Shown here piece after piece: positions 32,109 through 40,555 of a stretch of DNA of 64,000 nucleotides. Origin of the DNA: Candidatus Desulfosporosinus nitrosoreducens (lineage in GTDB: Bacteria; Bacillota; Desulfitobacteriia; Desulfitobacteriales; Desulfitobacteriaceae). Both the position numbers and the translations under genes were made by a program. The notes under the pieces are model-generated. The model saw only the letters and a program-made list of their open reading frames with translations, had not been told where the DNA came from and did not search any database. The stretch spans positions 62,001 through 126,000 of the forward strand of contig NZ_JAVHUW010000065.1 of NCBI RefSeq assembly GCF_030954495.1, in the 5' to 3' direction. Every line of letters starts with the position of its first letter. Position 1 is the first letter of the stretch.

Positions 32109-32741
32109 ATGCCAATCCTTAATCAAATTAAAGAAGCACTGATGAGCGGCGATGCCAATGAAGTTCGGAAACGAACCACTAAAGCACTTGAAGAAGGTTT
32201 AGATCCAGTTGTGATTATCAATGACGGATTTATAACGGCTATGAATATTATCGGAGTTAAGTTTAGAAACAATGAGGTTTATGTCCCCGAAGTATTGATT
32301 GCCGCCAGAGCCATGCATACTGGAATGGATACAGTTAAACCCTATTTGACTGGCGCTGCCCTTCAAGAAAAAGGGACTATATTAATTGGTACAGTAAAAG
32401 GTGACCTTCACGATATTGGGAAAAACCTGGTTAGTATAATGTTGCAGAGTGGCGGTTTTAGAGTCATAGATTTGGGAATTGATATCTCGGTAGAAAAGTT
32501 TGTTGAGGCAGTTGAAGAATACAAGCCGGATGTGGTGGCAATTTCTGCCTTATTGACCTCGACAATAACCTATATGAAGAACATTATTGAAGGGTTGGCG
32601 GATTATCGCGGTCAGCTAAAAATAATAGTTGGCGGGGCCCCGGTTACTCAGGATTTCGCTGACCAGATTGGTGCCGACGCTTATGCTCCGGATGCCGCAT
32701 CCGCGGTAGAAAAGGTTCGTAAACTTCTCGAGGTCGCCTAA
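32109..32741 (+). CDS. Corrinoid (B12-binding) methyl carrier protein
   Basis: 210 aa. N-terminal helical cap domain (~1-85), then a Rossmann B12 domain with the lower-ligand motif DLHDIG (in GTVKGDLHDIGKNLV), SALLTSTI and GGAPVTQDFA. It accepts the methyl group from the UroD-family enzyme and passes it to the MtgA-like enzyme. AGGGGAG-type site before the ATG, 27 bp after the previous gene. A reductive activator (RACo type) is not in the window. Confidence 0.95.
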   Translation: MPILNQIKEALMSGDANEVRKRTTKALEEGLDPVVIINDGFITAMNIIGVKFRNNEVYVPEVLIAARAMHTGMDTVKPYLTGAALQEKGTILIGTVKGDLHDIGKNLVSIMLQSGGFRVIDLGIDISVEKFVEAVEEYKPDVVAISALLTSTITYMKNIIEGLADYRGQLKIIVGGAPVTQDFADQIGADAYAPDAASAVEKVRKLLEVA

Positions 32742-32790
32742 AATAAGTTTTTATGCTTAGCGGGCAAAGACCTTTTCCAGAGGAGTTTAG

Positions 32791-32862
32791 AGCATCCAGT
32801 TGTAAAGTTCCATCAATGATATTGAAAGTTGATGGGACTTTATAACTGGATGCTGTTTGTTA
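32791..32862 (+). terminator. Very long hairpin ending the methyl-transfer operon
   Basis: A 26-base arm starting AGCATCCAGTTGTAAAG (32791-32816) pairs, with a few wobbles, with 32829-32854, and TGTTTGTT follows. Confidence 0.75.
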
Positions 32863-33024
32863 TAGAAGGATAAATTCGGGAAGACAGAAAAGTGTATTCT
32901 AACGGGGAACGCAGGTGCTCATTAAATAACTTATATGATATAATACCATTATGTCGGCTCAATCGCCGTATAATCAGTTTTACTTTGAAATTCAATTATA
33001 AAACATATGAGGTCGGTGGGTGTT

Positions 33025-33741
33025 ATGTTTGAACCAGTTAAATTCTATGGTAACCTATCCGAGGGCGTTGTGAATCAAATTATGCAGGTAATTAAAAAGG
33101 GGGAGCTTAAACCAGGGGATAAATTGCCTCCTGAACGTGAAATGTGCACCATGTTTTCTGTGAGTCGGACAGTGATTCGGGACGCTCTAAAAATGCTGGT
33201 CGGTTTAGGTGTTGTTACGATTCGGCATGGTATGGGGGCTTATATTAATGAAGTGGATGAAGCAGAAGATGTCTCCCGGTTAGCTTCCCTGCTTCAAATC
33301 TCCCGTGGGACTGTAGAAGAGCTGTTTCAGGTTCGGGAGGTATTAGAAAGCCAAGCAGTAGTTTGGTGTACCCAGAACGCTAATGAGCAAGATCTTCAGC
33401 AACTTGAGAATATTATTCGCAAAGGAAAAGAATTAGGGGATACGGGTGAGTCCAAACTCGCTTTACTGGATGCCGAATTCCATTTGAAAATCGTGGAAGC
33501 GGCAGGTAACAAAGTCTTAATGAGATTAATGATTAACCTGTTAGATCTGCTTGGTGAAAATAGAACCAGAACTCTAATGGTTCCAGGACGGCCGCGTTTA
33601 TCCGTTATGGATCATGCTTCAATTGTTGAAGCGATTAAACAAAGAGATCCGGAATTAGCGCGTCAGAGAATGTTGAGTCATTTAGCGGATGTCAGAGAAG
33701 CGATTCGATCAGTGGCCCAGGTGCCTGAGGAATGGGAGTAG
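33025..33741 (+). CDS. FadR-type GntR regulator, twin copy 1
   Basis: 238 aa from ATG 33025 (MFEPVKFYGNL). Winged helix at ~10-75 (LPPEREMCTMFSVSRTVIRDALKML), FCD ligand domain at ~90-235 with metal-ligand-type DAEFH and HASIVEAI. Its twin at 38593 has the same length; I count about 27 differences in 238 residues. The pair brackets the sulfo-lyase/dehydrogenase/racemase genes, so both probably answer a related hydroxy-acid ligand. A terminator at 33764 separates it from the next unit. Confidence 0.9.
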   Translation: MFEPVKFYGNLSEGVVNQIMQVIKKGELKPGDKLPPEREMCTMFSVSRTVIRDALKMLVGLGVVTIRHGMGAYINEVDEAEDVSRLASLLQISRGTVEELFQVREVLESQAVVWCTQNANEQDLQQLENIIRKGKELGDTGESKLALLDAEFHLKIVEAAGNKVLMRLMINLLDLLGENRTRTLMVPGRPRLSVMDHASIVEAIKQRDPELARQRMLSHLADVREAIRSVAQVPEEWE

Positions 33742-33763
33742 ATTAAACGATATTTAACAATAG

Positions 33764-33807
33764 GATTTACTTATCCGATCGGTTTGGTGGGAAAAGTAAA
33801 TCTTTTT
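33764..33807 (+). terminator. Terminator after GntR copy 1
   Basis: GATTTACTT (33764-33772) pairs with AAGTAAATC (33794-33802), followed by TTTTT. Confidence 0.7.
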
Positions 33808-33819
33808 CTGTTTAACAGA

Positions 33820-33873
33820 TTGACAAAAGTGAAAAAAGGGATTAATATGTAATCACAAAAGTGGTAACACCAC
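33820..33873 (+). promoter_or_regulatory. Sigma-A promoter and GntR operator of the sulfo-lyase operon
   Basis: TTGACA (33820-33825), 17 bases, TAATAT (33843-33848): near consensus. Downstream, GTGGT-AAC-ACCAC (33861-33873) is a perfect dyad of the TGGT-N3-ACCA type used by FCD-GntR repressors. It covers the expected start site near 33855. The direct repeats CATACCAC follow at 33874-33893. Confidence 0.75.
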
Positions 33874-34001
33874 ATACCACATACAACATACCACCTATGC
33901 ATCGCTAAAATTCAGACTAGAACGATGCGTGAGAGGTGGAAGCAATTCCACGAATCTTTTGAAACCCTAGAAGGCCAAATTTAAAACGAGGAGGAGCAAT
34001 C

Positions 34002-34286
34002 ATGAGCAGCCACAAGTTTTTGGTACATGCCGATGGTGATAGTGTCGGCGTAGCAGTAGAGGACTTCAAGGCGGGAGAAACTGTCGTTGGTATTATTATG
34101 GACCCTGATCATGAAATCACAGTGAAGTCCAACCACGATATCCCTCTGGGACACAAAATAGCGCTTAAAGATGCCAAGACCGGCGAATTTATTATCAAAT
34201 ACGGTGAAAAGATCGGCAAAGCAACAAGGGACATCAAAGTTGGGGACTGGGTGCATACACATAATCTAAAGAGCGCGAGGTGGTAA
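34002..34286 (+). CDS. suyA: Sulfolactate sulfo-lyase small subunit (SAF domain), SuyA-like
   Basis: 94 aa, a single SAF domain as found in SuyA and in the N-terminus of UxaA altronate dehydratase. HDIPLGHKIALKDAKTGEFIIKYGEKIG and VHTHNLKSARW are the conserved parts. Length and text are closest to SuyA as I remember it. Paired with the large subunit 2 nt downstream, it would split (R)-3-sulfolactate into pyruvate and sulfite. GAGGAGGAG lies 5 nt before the ATG. An altronate or other sugar-acid dehydratase is the alternative, but uronate genes are absent from the neighbourhood. Confidence 0.75.
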   Translation: MSSHKFLVHADGDSVGVAVEDFKAGETVVGIIMDPDHEITVKSNHDIPLGHKIALKDAKTGEFIIKYGEKIGKATRDIKVGDWVHTHNLKSARW

Positions 34287-34288
34287 AA

Positions 34289-35443
34289 ATGGATACAAAG
34301 ATTTATGGTTATCGCCGGGAAAACGGCAGCGTCGGGATTCGTAATTTGGTTTTGATTATTCCGGTTGACGATTTGTCCAATTCTTCTGTACTTAAAGTAG
34401 AAAACGCGATCAAAGGAACGTTGGCTCTTCCGCATCCTTACGGACGGCTACAGTTCGGCGAAGACCTGGATTTGCACTTCCGCACTTTGATCGGCACCGG
34501 GTGTAATCCGAATGTGGCGGCTGTCATCGTCATAGGTATTGAGCCCAACTGGGCAAAAAAGATTGCCGACGGTATCGCCGAAACCGGTAAACCGGTGGCA
34601 TATTTTGGGATTGAAGGAAACGGTGAACTGAAGACGGTAGAGATGGCCTCCAGGAAAGCACAAGAGTTTGTCCAATATGCCACCTCCTTGCAAAAAGCAG
34701 AAGCTGACCTTTCTGAACTGACGATAAGCTTTAAATGTGGCGAATCGGATACAACGTCCGGCTTAGCCGGTAACCCGACCGCCGGGGTAGTCGGTGATCG
34801 CTTGGTAAAAATGGGCGGTACTGTAATCTTCGGTGAAACTTCCGAAATTACCGGTGGTGAACATATTCTAGCCAGACATTTTGCTACCAAAGAGCTGGGG
34901 GATGAGTTTTTACGAGTCCATGCCAACTATCTGAAAAACATTGAAAATAGCGGCGCTGATTTGCTTGGTTCCCAACCGACACAAGGCAATATTGCCGGTG
35001 GTCTGACTACTATCGAAGAAAAGGCTCTGGGTAACATTTCTAAAGCGGGTACAAGCCCCATTCAAAGTGTTTTAGGTTTGGCGTATCCTCCCAAAGGGAA
35101 AGGCCTGCACTATATGGATTCCTCTTCAGCGGCAGCTGAATTTATAACCCTTATGGGAGCAGCCGGTGCGGCACTGCACCTGTTTATCACCGGGCAGGGG
35201 AACATCGTGGGTAATCCTGTAGTTCCAACGGTCAAGATCTCCGCCAACCCAAATACATGTAAGTATATGGCTGAACATATCGATGTTGATATCAGCGGTG
35301 TGCTGACACGGGAATTAAATCTCCAAACAGCTGCAGATAAAGTCATGGAGTGTATGGTCCAGACAGCCCGTGGCAGATTTACCGATGCTGAGGCTTTAGG
35401 GCATCACGAATTCGTCCTGACTCGCCTCTATCCGAGTGCGTAA
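34289..35443 (+). CDS. suyB: Sulfolactate sulfo-lyase large subunit, SuyB-like (UxaA C-terminal family)
   Basis: 384 aa from ATG 34289 (AGGTGG five bases before it); the in-frame GTG at 34280 overlaps suyA. UxaA/GarD C-terminal fold with iron-binding cysteines in GTGCNPNVAA and FKCGESDTTSG and a third in NPNTCKYM. IKGTLALPHPYGRLQFGEDL and the end GRFTDAEALGHHEFVLTRLY match SuyB as I recall it. It releases sulfite, which this kind of host can respire. The second sulfite-forming lyase in the window after IslA. The substrate must be tested; galactarate-like acids use the same fold. Confidence 0.75.
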   Translation: MDTKIYGYRRENGSVGIRNLVLIIPVDDLSNSSVLKVENAIKGTLALPHPYGRLQFGEDLDLHFRTLIGTGCNPNVAAVIVIGIEPNWAKKIADGIAETGKPVAYFGIEGNGELKTVEMASRKAQEFVQYATSLQKAEADLSELTISFKCGESDTTSGLAGNPTAGVVGDRLVKMGGTVIFGETSEITGGEHILARHFATKELGDEFLRVHANYLKNIENSGADLLGSQPTQGNIAGGLTTIEEKALGNISKAGTSPIQSVLGLAYPPKGKGLHYMDSSSAAAEFITLMGAAGAALHLFITGQGNIVGNPVVPTVKISANPNTCKYMAEHIDVDISGVLTRELNLQTAADKVMECMVQTARGRFTDAEALGHHEFVLTRLYPSA

Positions 35444-35508
35444 GCAATTTTCTTAAAGTGAGGTTTATTTATCCTGAGCGGATTGAATGCTCACTGCTTG
35501 AGTCTTTG

Positions 35509-35553
35509 GGGTTTAAGATTTAATGGAGTAAGTATTAAATCTTAAACCCTTTT
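35509..35553 (+). terminator. Terminator after suyB
   Basis: GGGTTTAAGATTTAAT (35509-35524) pairs with ATTAAATCTTAAACCC (35534-35549), then TTTT. The terminator at 37186 is related in sequence. Confidence 0.85.
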
Positions 35554-35716
35554 CTAATTTTTATTACAGCCTAAAATGGCGAAACAAGTCTCTAAATAAC
35601 GATTGCAAAAGGTTATAATGATAAAAACTAACAAAATTAAGCTTCACTGCACGGCATTTATACATACATCTAGCGACAGGCATGTATATAAAAAATTTGG
35701 GGAGGAGCTAATAATT

Positions 35717-37156
35717 ATGGAAACAGAGATCAAAGAGTCGCTATTTATCGCTGGAGAATGGAAAGAGGCAATAAATAAGGAAAGCAAAGGTGTCGTTAAC
35801 CCTGCAACCGGCCAAGTTTTCTGCGAAATTGGATACGGCGGAGTTGATGACGCTTTATCCGCCGTAGATGCCGCTGAGCGTGCTTTTGCGGCATGGTCTT
35901 CAACCTCTGTACGTGAAAGGGCCGATAGTTTAAATCGGACAGCAGACCTTTTGCGGCAAAGAGCAGATCACATCGGCCGAATTCTGGCTGCTGAATCAGG
36001 AAAACCCTTTCCCCAAGCAGTTGGTGAAGTGAGGTTTTCTGCGGAATATTTCCAATGGTTTGCGGAAGAAGTGCGAAGACCTTATGGGCAATATATTCCG
36101 AGTGATGCGGTTAACAAGCGGCATAGTGTTTATACACAGCCGGCTGGAGTCGCGCTGTGTCTTTCCCCCTGGAATTTCCCGGTCTCTATTCAGGCGCGAA
36201 AGTTAGCTCCTGCTTTAGCCGCAGGCTGCACCGTTGTAGCCAGAGGTTCAGAAGTAGCTCCGTTAAGTGTCATAGAGCTGTTTAAATGTTTGCAGGCTGC
36301 CGGTATTCCGAAAGGAGTTGCCAATTTAATTCAAGGGCCGGCCGCTGTTACAACAGCCGCGATGATGAAACATCCTGCGGTACGTGTCGTTAGTTTTACA
36401 GGATCTACTCCTGTGGGACGCAGTTTAATGCACCAAGCGGCAGAGGGGATAATACGTTTAGCTTTGGAATTAGGTGGAAATGCTCCCTTTATTGTCTTTG
36501 ATGATGCGGATATTGAGAAAGCTGTTGAGGGTGCAATGATTGCGAAATTCAGGAATAACGGGCAATCCTGCATAGGAGCCAATCGTTTTTATGTTCATGA
36601 AAAGGTATACGATAAATTTACAGCTCTTTTTGCTAATAAGATCTCGCAGATGAAGATCGGCAATCCAACGGAGGAAATGAACCTTGATCTCGGGCCGATG
36701 ATAGATTTAAAGAGTAAACATAGAATTGAGAAATTAATCAATGAAGCAGAAGCACTGGGAGCAAGGTCCATAGCGCCTAAAGCTGAAGTGCCTGCTGAAG
36801 GTTATTATGTTTCTCCGGTTATTATGGAAAATGTACCGGAAAGAGCGGCACTCGCATGTGAAGAATTGTTTGCGCCTGTTGCCCCGATATTCAAGTTTGC
36901 AGATGAAAAGGAAGTTATTGAAAAGGGAAATAGTTCGGATATGGGACTTGCGGCTTATGTATATACCAATGATTTATCCCGGTCTATCCGTGTTACAGAA
37001 TCTCTCAAGTTCGGCATTGTTGGGCTTAATAATGCCTTGCCATCAGTGGCCTATGCGCCGATGGGCGGGGTAAAACAAAGCGGCATAGGCCGGGAGGGCG
37101 CGAGAACAGGGCTTGAAGAATTTATGGATTTCAAGTATGTGGCAACGGAAATTTAA
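35717..37156 (+). CDS. NAD(P)-dependent aldehyde dehydrogenase, succinate-semialdehyde/sulfolactaldehyde type
   Basis: 479 aa from ATG 35717, which has GGGGAGGAG before it; the longer frame from 35603 adds unrelated residues. ALDH hallmarks: N153 in SPWNFP, FTGSTPVG for the cofactor, E251 in LELGG, and the catalytic C285 in NNGQSCIGA. Closest to GabD-type enzymes. The sulfolactaldehyde dehydrogenase SlaB of the sulfo-Entner-Doudoroff pathway is also GabD-like, so beside SuyAB the likely role is 3-sulfolactaldehyde to sulfolactate. Succinate semialdehyde remains possible. Confidence 0.85.
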   Translation: METEIKESLFIAGEWKEAINKESKGVVNPATGQVFCEIGYGGVDDALSAVDAAERAFAAWSSTSVRERADSLNRTADLLRQRADHIGRILAAESGKPFPQAVGEVRFSAEYFQWFAEEVRRPYGQYIPSDAVNKRHSVYTQPAGVALCLSPWNFPVSIQARKLAPALAAGCTVVARGSEVAPLSVIELFKCLQAAGIPKGVANLIQGPAAVTTAAMMKHPAVRVVSFTGSTPVGRSLMHQAAEGIIRLALELGGNAPFIVFDDADIEKAVEGAMIAKFRNNGQSCIGANRFYVHEKVYDKFTALFANKISQMKIGNPTEEMNLDLGPMIDLKSKHRIEKLINEAEALGARSIAPKAEVPAEGYYVSPVIMENVPERAALACEELFAPVAPIFKFADEKEVIEKGNSSDMGLAAYVYTNDLSRSIRVTESLKFGIVGLNNALPSVAYAPMGGVKQSGIGREGARTGLEEFMDFKYVATEI

Positions 37157-37185
37157 AGACTTTAAATACTCGGATTGAGTCTTGG

Positions 37186-37229
37186 GGGGTTAAAGATTTA
37201 ATTGAATAATTATTAAAATCTTTAACCCC
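37186..37229 (+). terminator. Terminator after the aldehyde dehydrogenase gene
   Basis: GGGGTTAAAGATTT (37186-37199) pairs with AAATCTTTAACCCC (37216-37229). The T tract is poor. It shares the preceding TTGAGTCTT and most of its stem with the terminator at 35.5 kb. Confidence 0.65.
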
Positions 37230-37304
37230 GTTCACTCTGCCAATACTCTTAAAAAACAAATAAAATATATACCGAACCACAGGGTTTTTAGAAGGGAGAA
37301 AAAT

Positions 37305-38570
37305 ATGCAAATTAAGGTTCCTTATGGACGGGAGAATCAGTATTGTAATGTACCGGAATCGGTACAATGCATGTATGGAACACTACGTCAGGTTGAACCT
37401 GAGCTGGACCCTTCACTACAGATTCGTTTCGCCCTAAAAGATTTGATCGGAGATATAAAGCAAGATAAATTAGTAAAGGCTCGAAAAATTGCAATTGCTG
37501 TCAGTGATATTACACGTCCGGTACCCAGTCGATTGATTTTAGAAGAACTTGTCCTTTGGCTAAATCATTTGGGTATAACTGAAGACCGGATAATTGTTCT
37601 TGTAGGTGGAGGATTACACCGTCCGGCGACACCTAAAGATTTAAAGTATATATTAGGGGAAAACATCTTAGACCGGATTAAAAATGTCGTTCTTCACGAT
37701 GCGGAAGATGAGGGAATGTCAGTATTTCTAGGAACTTCTGCTCAGGGAACTCCCGTATACGTTAATAAATATTTTGTCCAGGCTGATTACCGTATTGTAA
37801 CTGGGATGATTGATGCTCATCAGTTTATGGGTTTTACAGCCGGAGTCAAAGGAGCGGTTATTGGTTTAGGCGGACGTCCTACTATCACAGGAAATCATGC
37901 TCGGCTATTTAGCCCTGGGGCAGAATTAGGCCGCTTAGAGGATAATCCGGCTCGTCTGGACTTAGAAGATATCGGGAAAATAATAGGCATTGATATGATT
38001 GTCAATGTTGTTCTTAACGATAAGAAACAGGTGGTAAAAGCAGTTGCCGGACACCCGTTGGAGGCCTACCGTCAAGGGGTGGAATTTGCTAAGGGAGTTT
38101 TTGGGGTTCCTATGACTCCCGCCGAAATAGTGATTGCTTCGCCGGGTGGATATCCCAAGGATATCAATGTTTACCAAGCTCAAAAGGCATTAACACCTGC
38201 TTCCCAGATTGTTAAAGAAGGCGGCACTATTATTTTAGTTGCCCAATGCATAGAAGGGACAGGGGAAAAACGTTTTGAACAAGAAATGTCGTTGTATAAG
38301 ACCCCTGGCGAAGTGATGGAATCATTTGTATCCAAAGAGTTTGTCATCGGTCCTCATAAAGCTTACCTTTGGTCTAGGACTTTAGTAAAAGCAAGGACAA
38401 TTATTGTTTCAGACCAAATTTCCTCCGCATTGGCTAAAACTCTGATGATCGAAGTGACGTCCTCATTGCAGGAAGCATTGGATCTGGCTTTGCCCGATTA
38501 TACCTCTCCGAAGGTAGCCGTTTTGGCTTATGCATCTTCGATGATACCTATCATTAATACTCCTTTGTAA
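37305..38570 (+). CDS. LarA-type nickel-pincer 2-hydroxyacid racemase
   Basis: 421 aa (LarA superfamily, PF09861 and C-terminal domain). Residues that hold and serve the nickel-pincer cofactor in Lactobacillus LarA (H108, H174, K184, H200) appear as H105 (GGGLHRPATP), H172 and K182 (DAHQFMGFTAGVK) and H198 (TGNHARL), with the same H-x9-K and K-x15-H spacing. SDITRP at 67-72 supplies the substrate-binding Asp and Arg. Members racemise lactate and other 2-hydroxyacids. Its place in a sulfo-lyase cluster suggests sulfolactate. Cofactor genes larB, larC and larE are not in the window. AAGGGAG precedes the ATG. Confidence 0.88.
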   Translation: MQIKVPYGRENQYCNVPESVQCMYGTLRQVEPELDPSLQIRFALKDLIGDIKQDKLVKARKIAIAVSDITRPVPSRLILEELVLWLNHLGITEDRIIVLVGGGLHRPATPKDLKYILGENILDRIKNVVLHDAEDEGMSVFLGTSAQGTPVYVNKYFVQADYRIVTGMIDAHQFMGFTAGVKGAVIGLGGRPTITGNHARLFSPGAELGRLEDNPARLDLEDIGKIIGIDMIVNVVLNDKKQVVKAVAGHPLEAYRQGVEFAKGVFGVPMTPAEIVIASPGGYPKDINVYQAQKALTPASQIVKEGGTIILVAQCIEGTGEKRFEQEMSLYKTPGEVMESFVSKEFVIGPHKAYLWSRTLVKARTIIVSDQISSALAKTLMIEVTSSLQEALDLALPDYTSPKVAVLAYASSMIPIINTPL

Positions 38571-38592
38571 AAGATTAAGGTCGGTGGAGATT

Positions 38593-39309
38593 ATGTTTGA
38601 GCCTGTTAAGCTTTATGGCAACCTATCCGAAGGCATTGAAAATCAGATTATGCAGGCAATTAACAATGGCAAACTTAAACCGGGTGATAAGTTGCCTCCT
38701 GAACGCGAAATGTGCACCATGTTTTCTGTGAGCCGGACAGTGATCCGGGACGCTCTAAAAATGTTGGTCGGTTTAGGTGTCGTTACGATCCGGCATGGTA
38801 TGGGGGCTTATATTAATGAGGTGGATGAAAAAGAAGATGTCTCTCGGCTGGCTTCCCTGCTCCAAATCTCAAGAGGGACCGTGGAAGAGCTCTATCAGGT
38901 CCGGGAGGTTCTGGAAAGCCAGGCGGTGATTTGGTGTACTCAGAACGCAACGGAGCAGGATCTTCAGCAACTCGAGCACATTGTTTGCAAAGGAAAAGAA
39001 TTAGGGGATGCGGGTGAGTCAAAACTCGCGTTACTTGATGCTGAATTTCACTTAAAGATTGTGGAGGCAGCGGGTAATCTTGTCCTCATGAGACTGATGC
39101 TCAATATGTTGGATCTGCTCGGCGAAAATAGATCCCGAACTCTGATGGTTCCGGGGCGACAGCGTTTATCCGTTCTGGATCATGCTTCCATTGTTGACGC
39201 AATCAAGCAAAGAGATCCGGAATTAGCCCATCAAAGAATGCTGAGTCATTTAGCGAATGTTAGAGAAGCTATTCAATCTGTGGCTCAGGTTGGGGAGGAA
39301 TGGGATTAA
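38593..39309 (+). CDS. FadR-type GntR regulator, twin copy 2
   Basis: 238 aa from ATG 38593 (GGTGGAG before it), starting 23 bp after the racemase stop. The DNA-recognition helix (SVSRTVIRDALKML) is identical to copy 1 at 33025, so the two should read the same operator. Differences gather in the first 30 residues and the ligand domain. It could sense another ligand, form mixed dimers, or simply be a recent duplicate. No separate terminator or promoter lies before it, so it is read with the racemase. Confidence 0.9.
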   Translation: MFEPVKLYGNLSEGIENQIMQAINNGKLKPGDKLPPEREMCTMFSVSRTVIRDALKMLVGLGVVTIRHGMGAYINEVDEKEDVSRLASLLQISRGTVEELYQVREVLESQAVIWCTQNATEQDLQQLEHIVCKGKELGDAGESKLALLDAEFHLKIVEAAGNLVLMRLMLNMLDLLGENRSRTLMVPGRQRLSVLDHASIVDAIKQRDPELAHQRMLSHLANVREAIQSVAQVGEEWD

Positions 39310-39345
39310 CATAGGCAAGTAAGGCTGCTGTATTAACGAATTAAA

Positions 39346-40416
39346 TTATTCGCGGCAGTCCCTTTTCATTTCTATGGTCATCCTCCGTTTTTGACTGTCT
39401 ATGGCGGCTTCAATAATCCGGATAATATTGCCGGCTTCTTCCGGGTCGACCATTTGTTCAGCGCCGTTGACAATAACATCATAAATGTTTTGATAGAAAG
39501 CCAGGTAGTTCCCGGGAATCGTCTCGATTTTCCCAACAAAATGTAAACCGTTCAGATCAGCATTCAGGGTTCCCCATGTTTCCGGGCTCTCCATACCCCA
39601 GGCGGGACTGGCTCCAGGGGTTGCTCCTTGCTTAAGAGCCTCTTCTTGAGGGTCTAGGCCAAACTTGATAAATGAGCCTTGGGTACCATGCAGGGTATAG
39701 CGCGGCCCGGGCTCTCTGACTAATAACCCTCCTTTGAGGGTAACCTTTAAGTGATCGTAGCCCATAATTAGTTCAAAACTATCCTCTATTGCACTATGTT
39801 CTCTCTGAATTCTAATGTCAGCAGTAATGGTCTCAGGTAATCCGAATAAAACCAATGCCTGGTCAATCAAATGTGATCCTAAGTCATAAAGGATACCAGA
39901 ACCCGGCCCCTCTTTTTCTTTCCAGGTTGAGGGCCGGATATAGTTAACAAAGCGATCATAATGAGCTTCATACTCCACTATTTTTCCCAGAAAATCCGCT
40001 TCCGCAACGCGCTTAACGGTAAGGAAATCGCCATCCCATCTCCTGTTCTGGTAAACGCTTAAGACATTTTGTTTCTGTTTTGCCAGCTTAATTAGTTCCT
40101 GGGTTTCGTTAAAGGTCACGGCAAAAGGTTTGTCGACAATCACGTGTTTCCCGGCTAAAATAGCCTGACGGGCTAAGTCAAAATGAGTAGCGTTGGGAGT
40201 CGCCACAATCACTAGATCAATAGCCGGATCAGCCAGAACATCTTCGACATAAGGGACTGACATAACCCCCGGGTATCGGCTGCTCGCCTTATTACCGTGA
40301 CGCTCAACAACCTTTGTTAGCCGCAGGCCCGGAACGGCAGTAATCGACGGAGCGTGAAATACCTGACCTGCCACTCCGTAGCCAATCAATCCTACGTTTA
40401 ACACTCTATGTTCCAA
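39346..40416 (-). CDS. Gfo/Idh/MocA-family NAD(P)-dependent oxidoreductase
   Basis: 356 aa. Rossmann start NVGLIGYGVAGQVFHAPS (residues 7-24), the family motif DKPFAV with the conserved Lys (EKP position), and a C-terminal substrate domain (LYDLGSHLIDQAL with the conserved Asp and His). Members oxidise or epimerise sugars, inositols and sugar acids. It follows a class II aldolase gene in the same minus-strand unit, which faces the UTRA regulator and its operators. In a sulfosugar scheme it could oxidise or isomerise the sugar; the substrate is not deducible. Confidence 0.88.
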   Translation of the reverse strand: MEHRVLNVGLIGYGVAGQVFHAPSITAVPGLRLTKVVERHGNKASSRYPGVMSVPYVEDVLADPAIDLVIVATPNATHFDLARQAILAGKHVIVDKPFAVTFNETQELIKLAKQKQNVLSVYQNRRWDGDFLTVKRVAEADFLGKIVEYEAHYDRFVNYIRPSTWKEKEGPGSGILYDLGSHLIDQALVLFGLPETITADIRIQREHSAIEDSFELIMGYDHLKVTLKGGLLVREPGPRYTLHGTQGSFIKFGLDPQEEALKQGATPGASPAWGMESPETWGTLNADLNGLHFVGKIETIPGNYLAFYQNIYDVIVNGAEQMVDPEEAGNIIRIIEAAIDSQKRRMTIEMKRDCRE

Positions 40417-40555
40417 GTTTATTCCCCTCCGGTTTAAATTTAGAATTTATGAAACTTGTAGTTAAAAAAGATAGGGAACCAAACTAACTACAAGGACGAA
40501 AGCTTCCTCGCAACGATTTCTATAGCTATATCTCTTTGCAAAGCCGCTATTTTCA

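Noticed and set aside
34438..34926. 162-codon frame antisense to suyB
   Set aside because: Shadow of a strongly coding gene, no ribosome site, no family resemblance.
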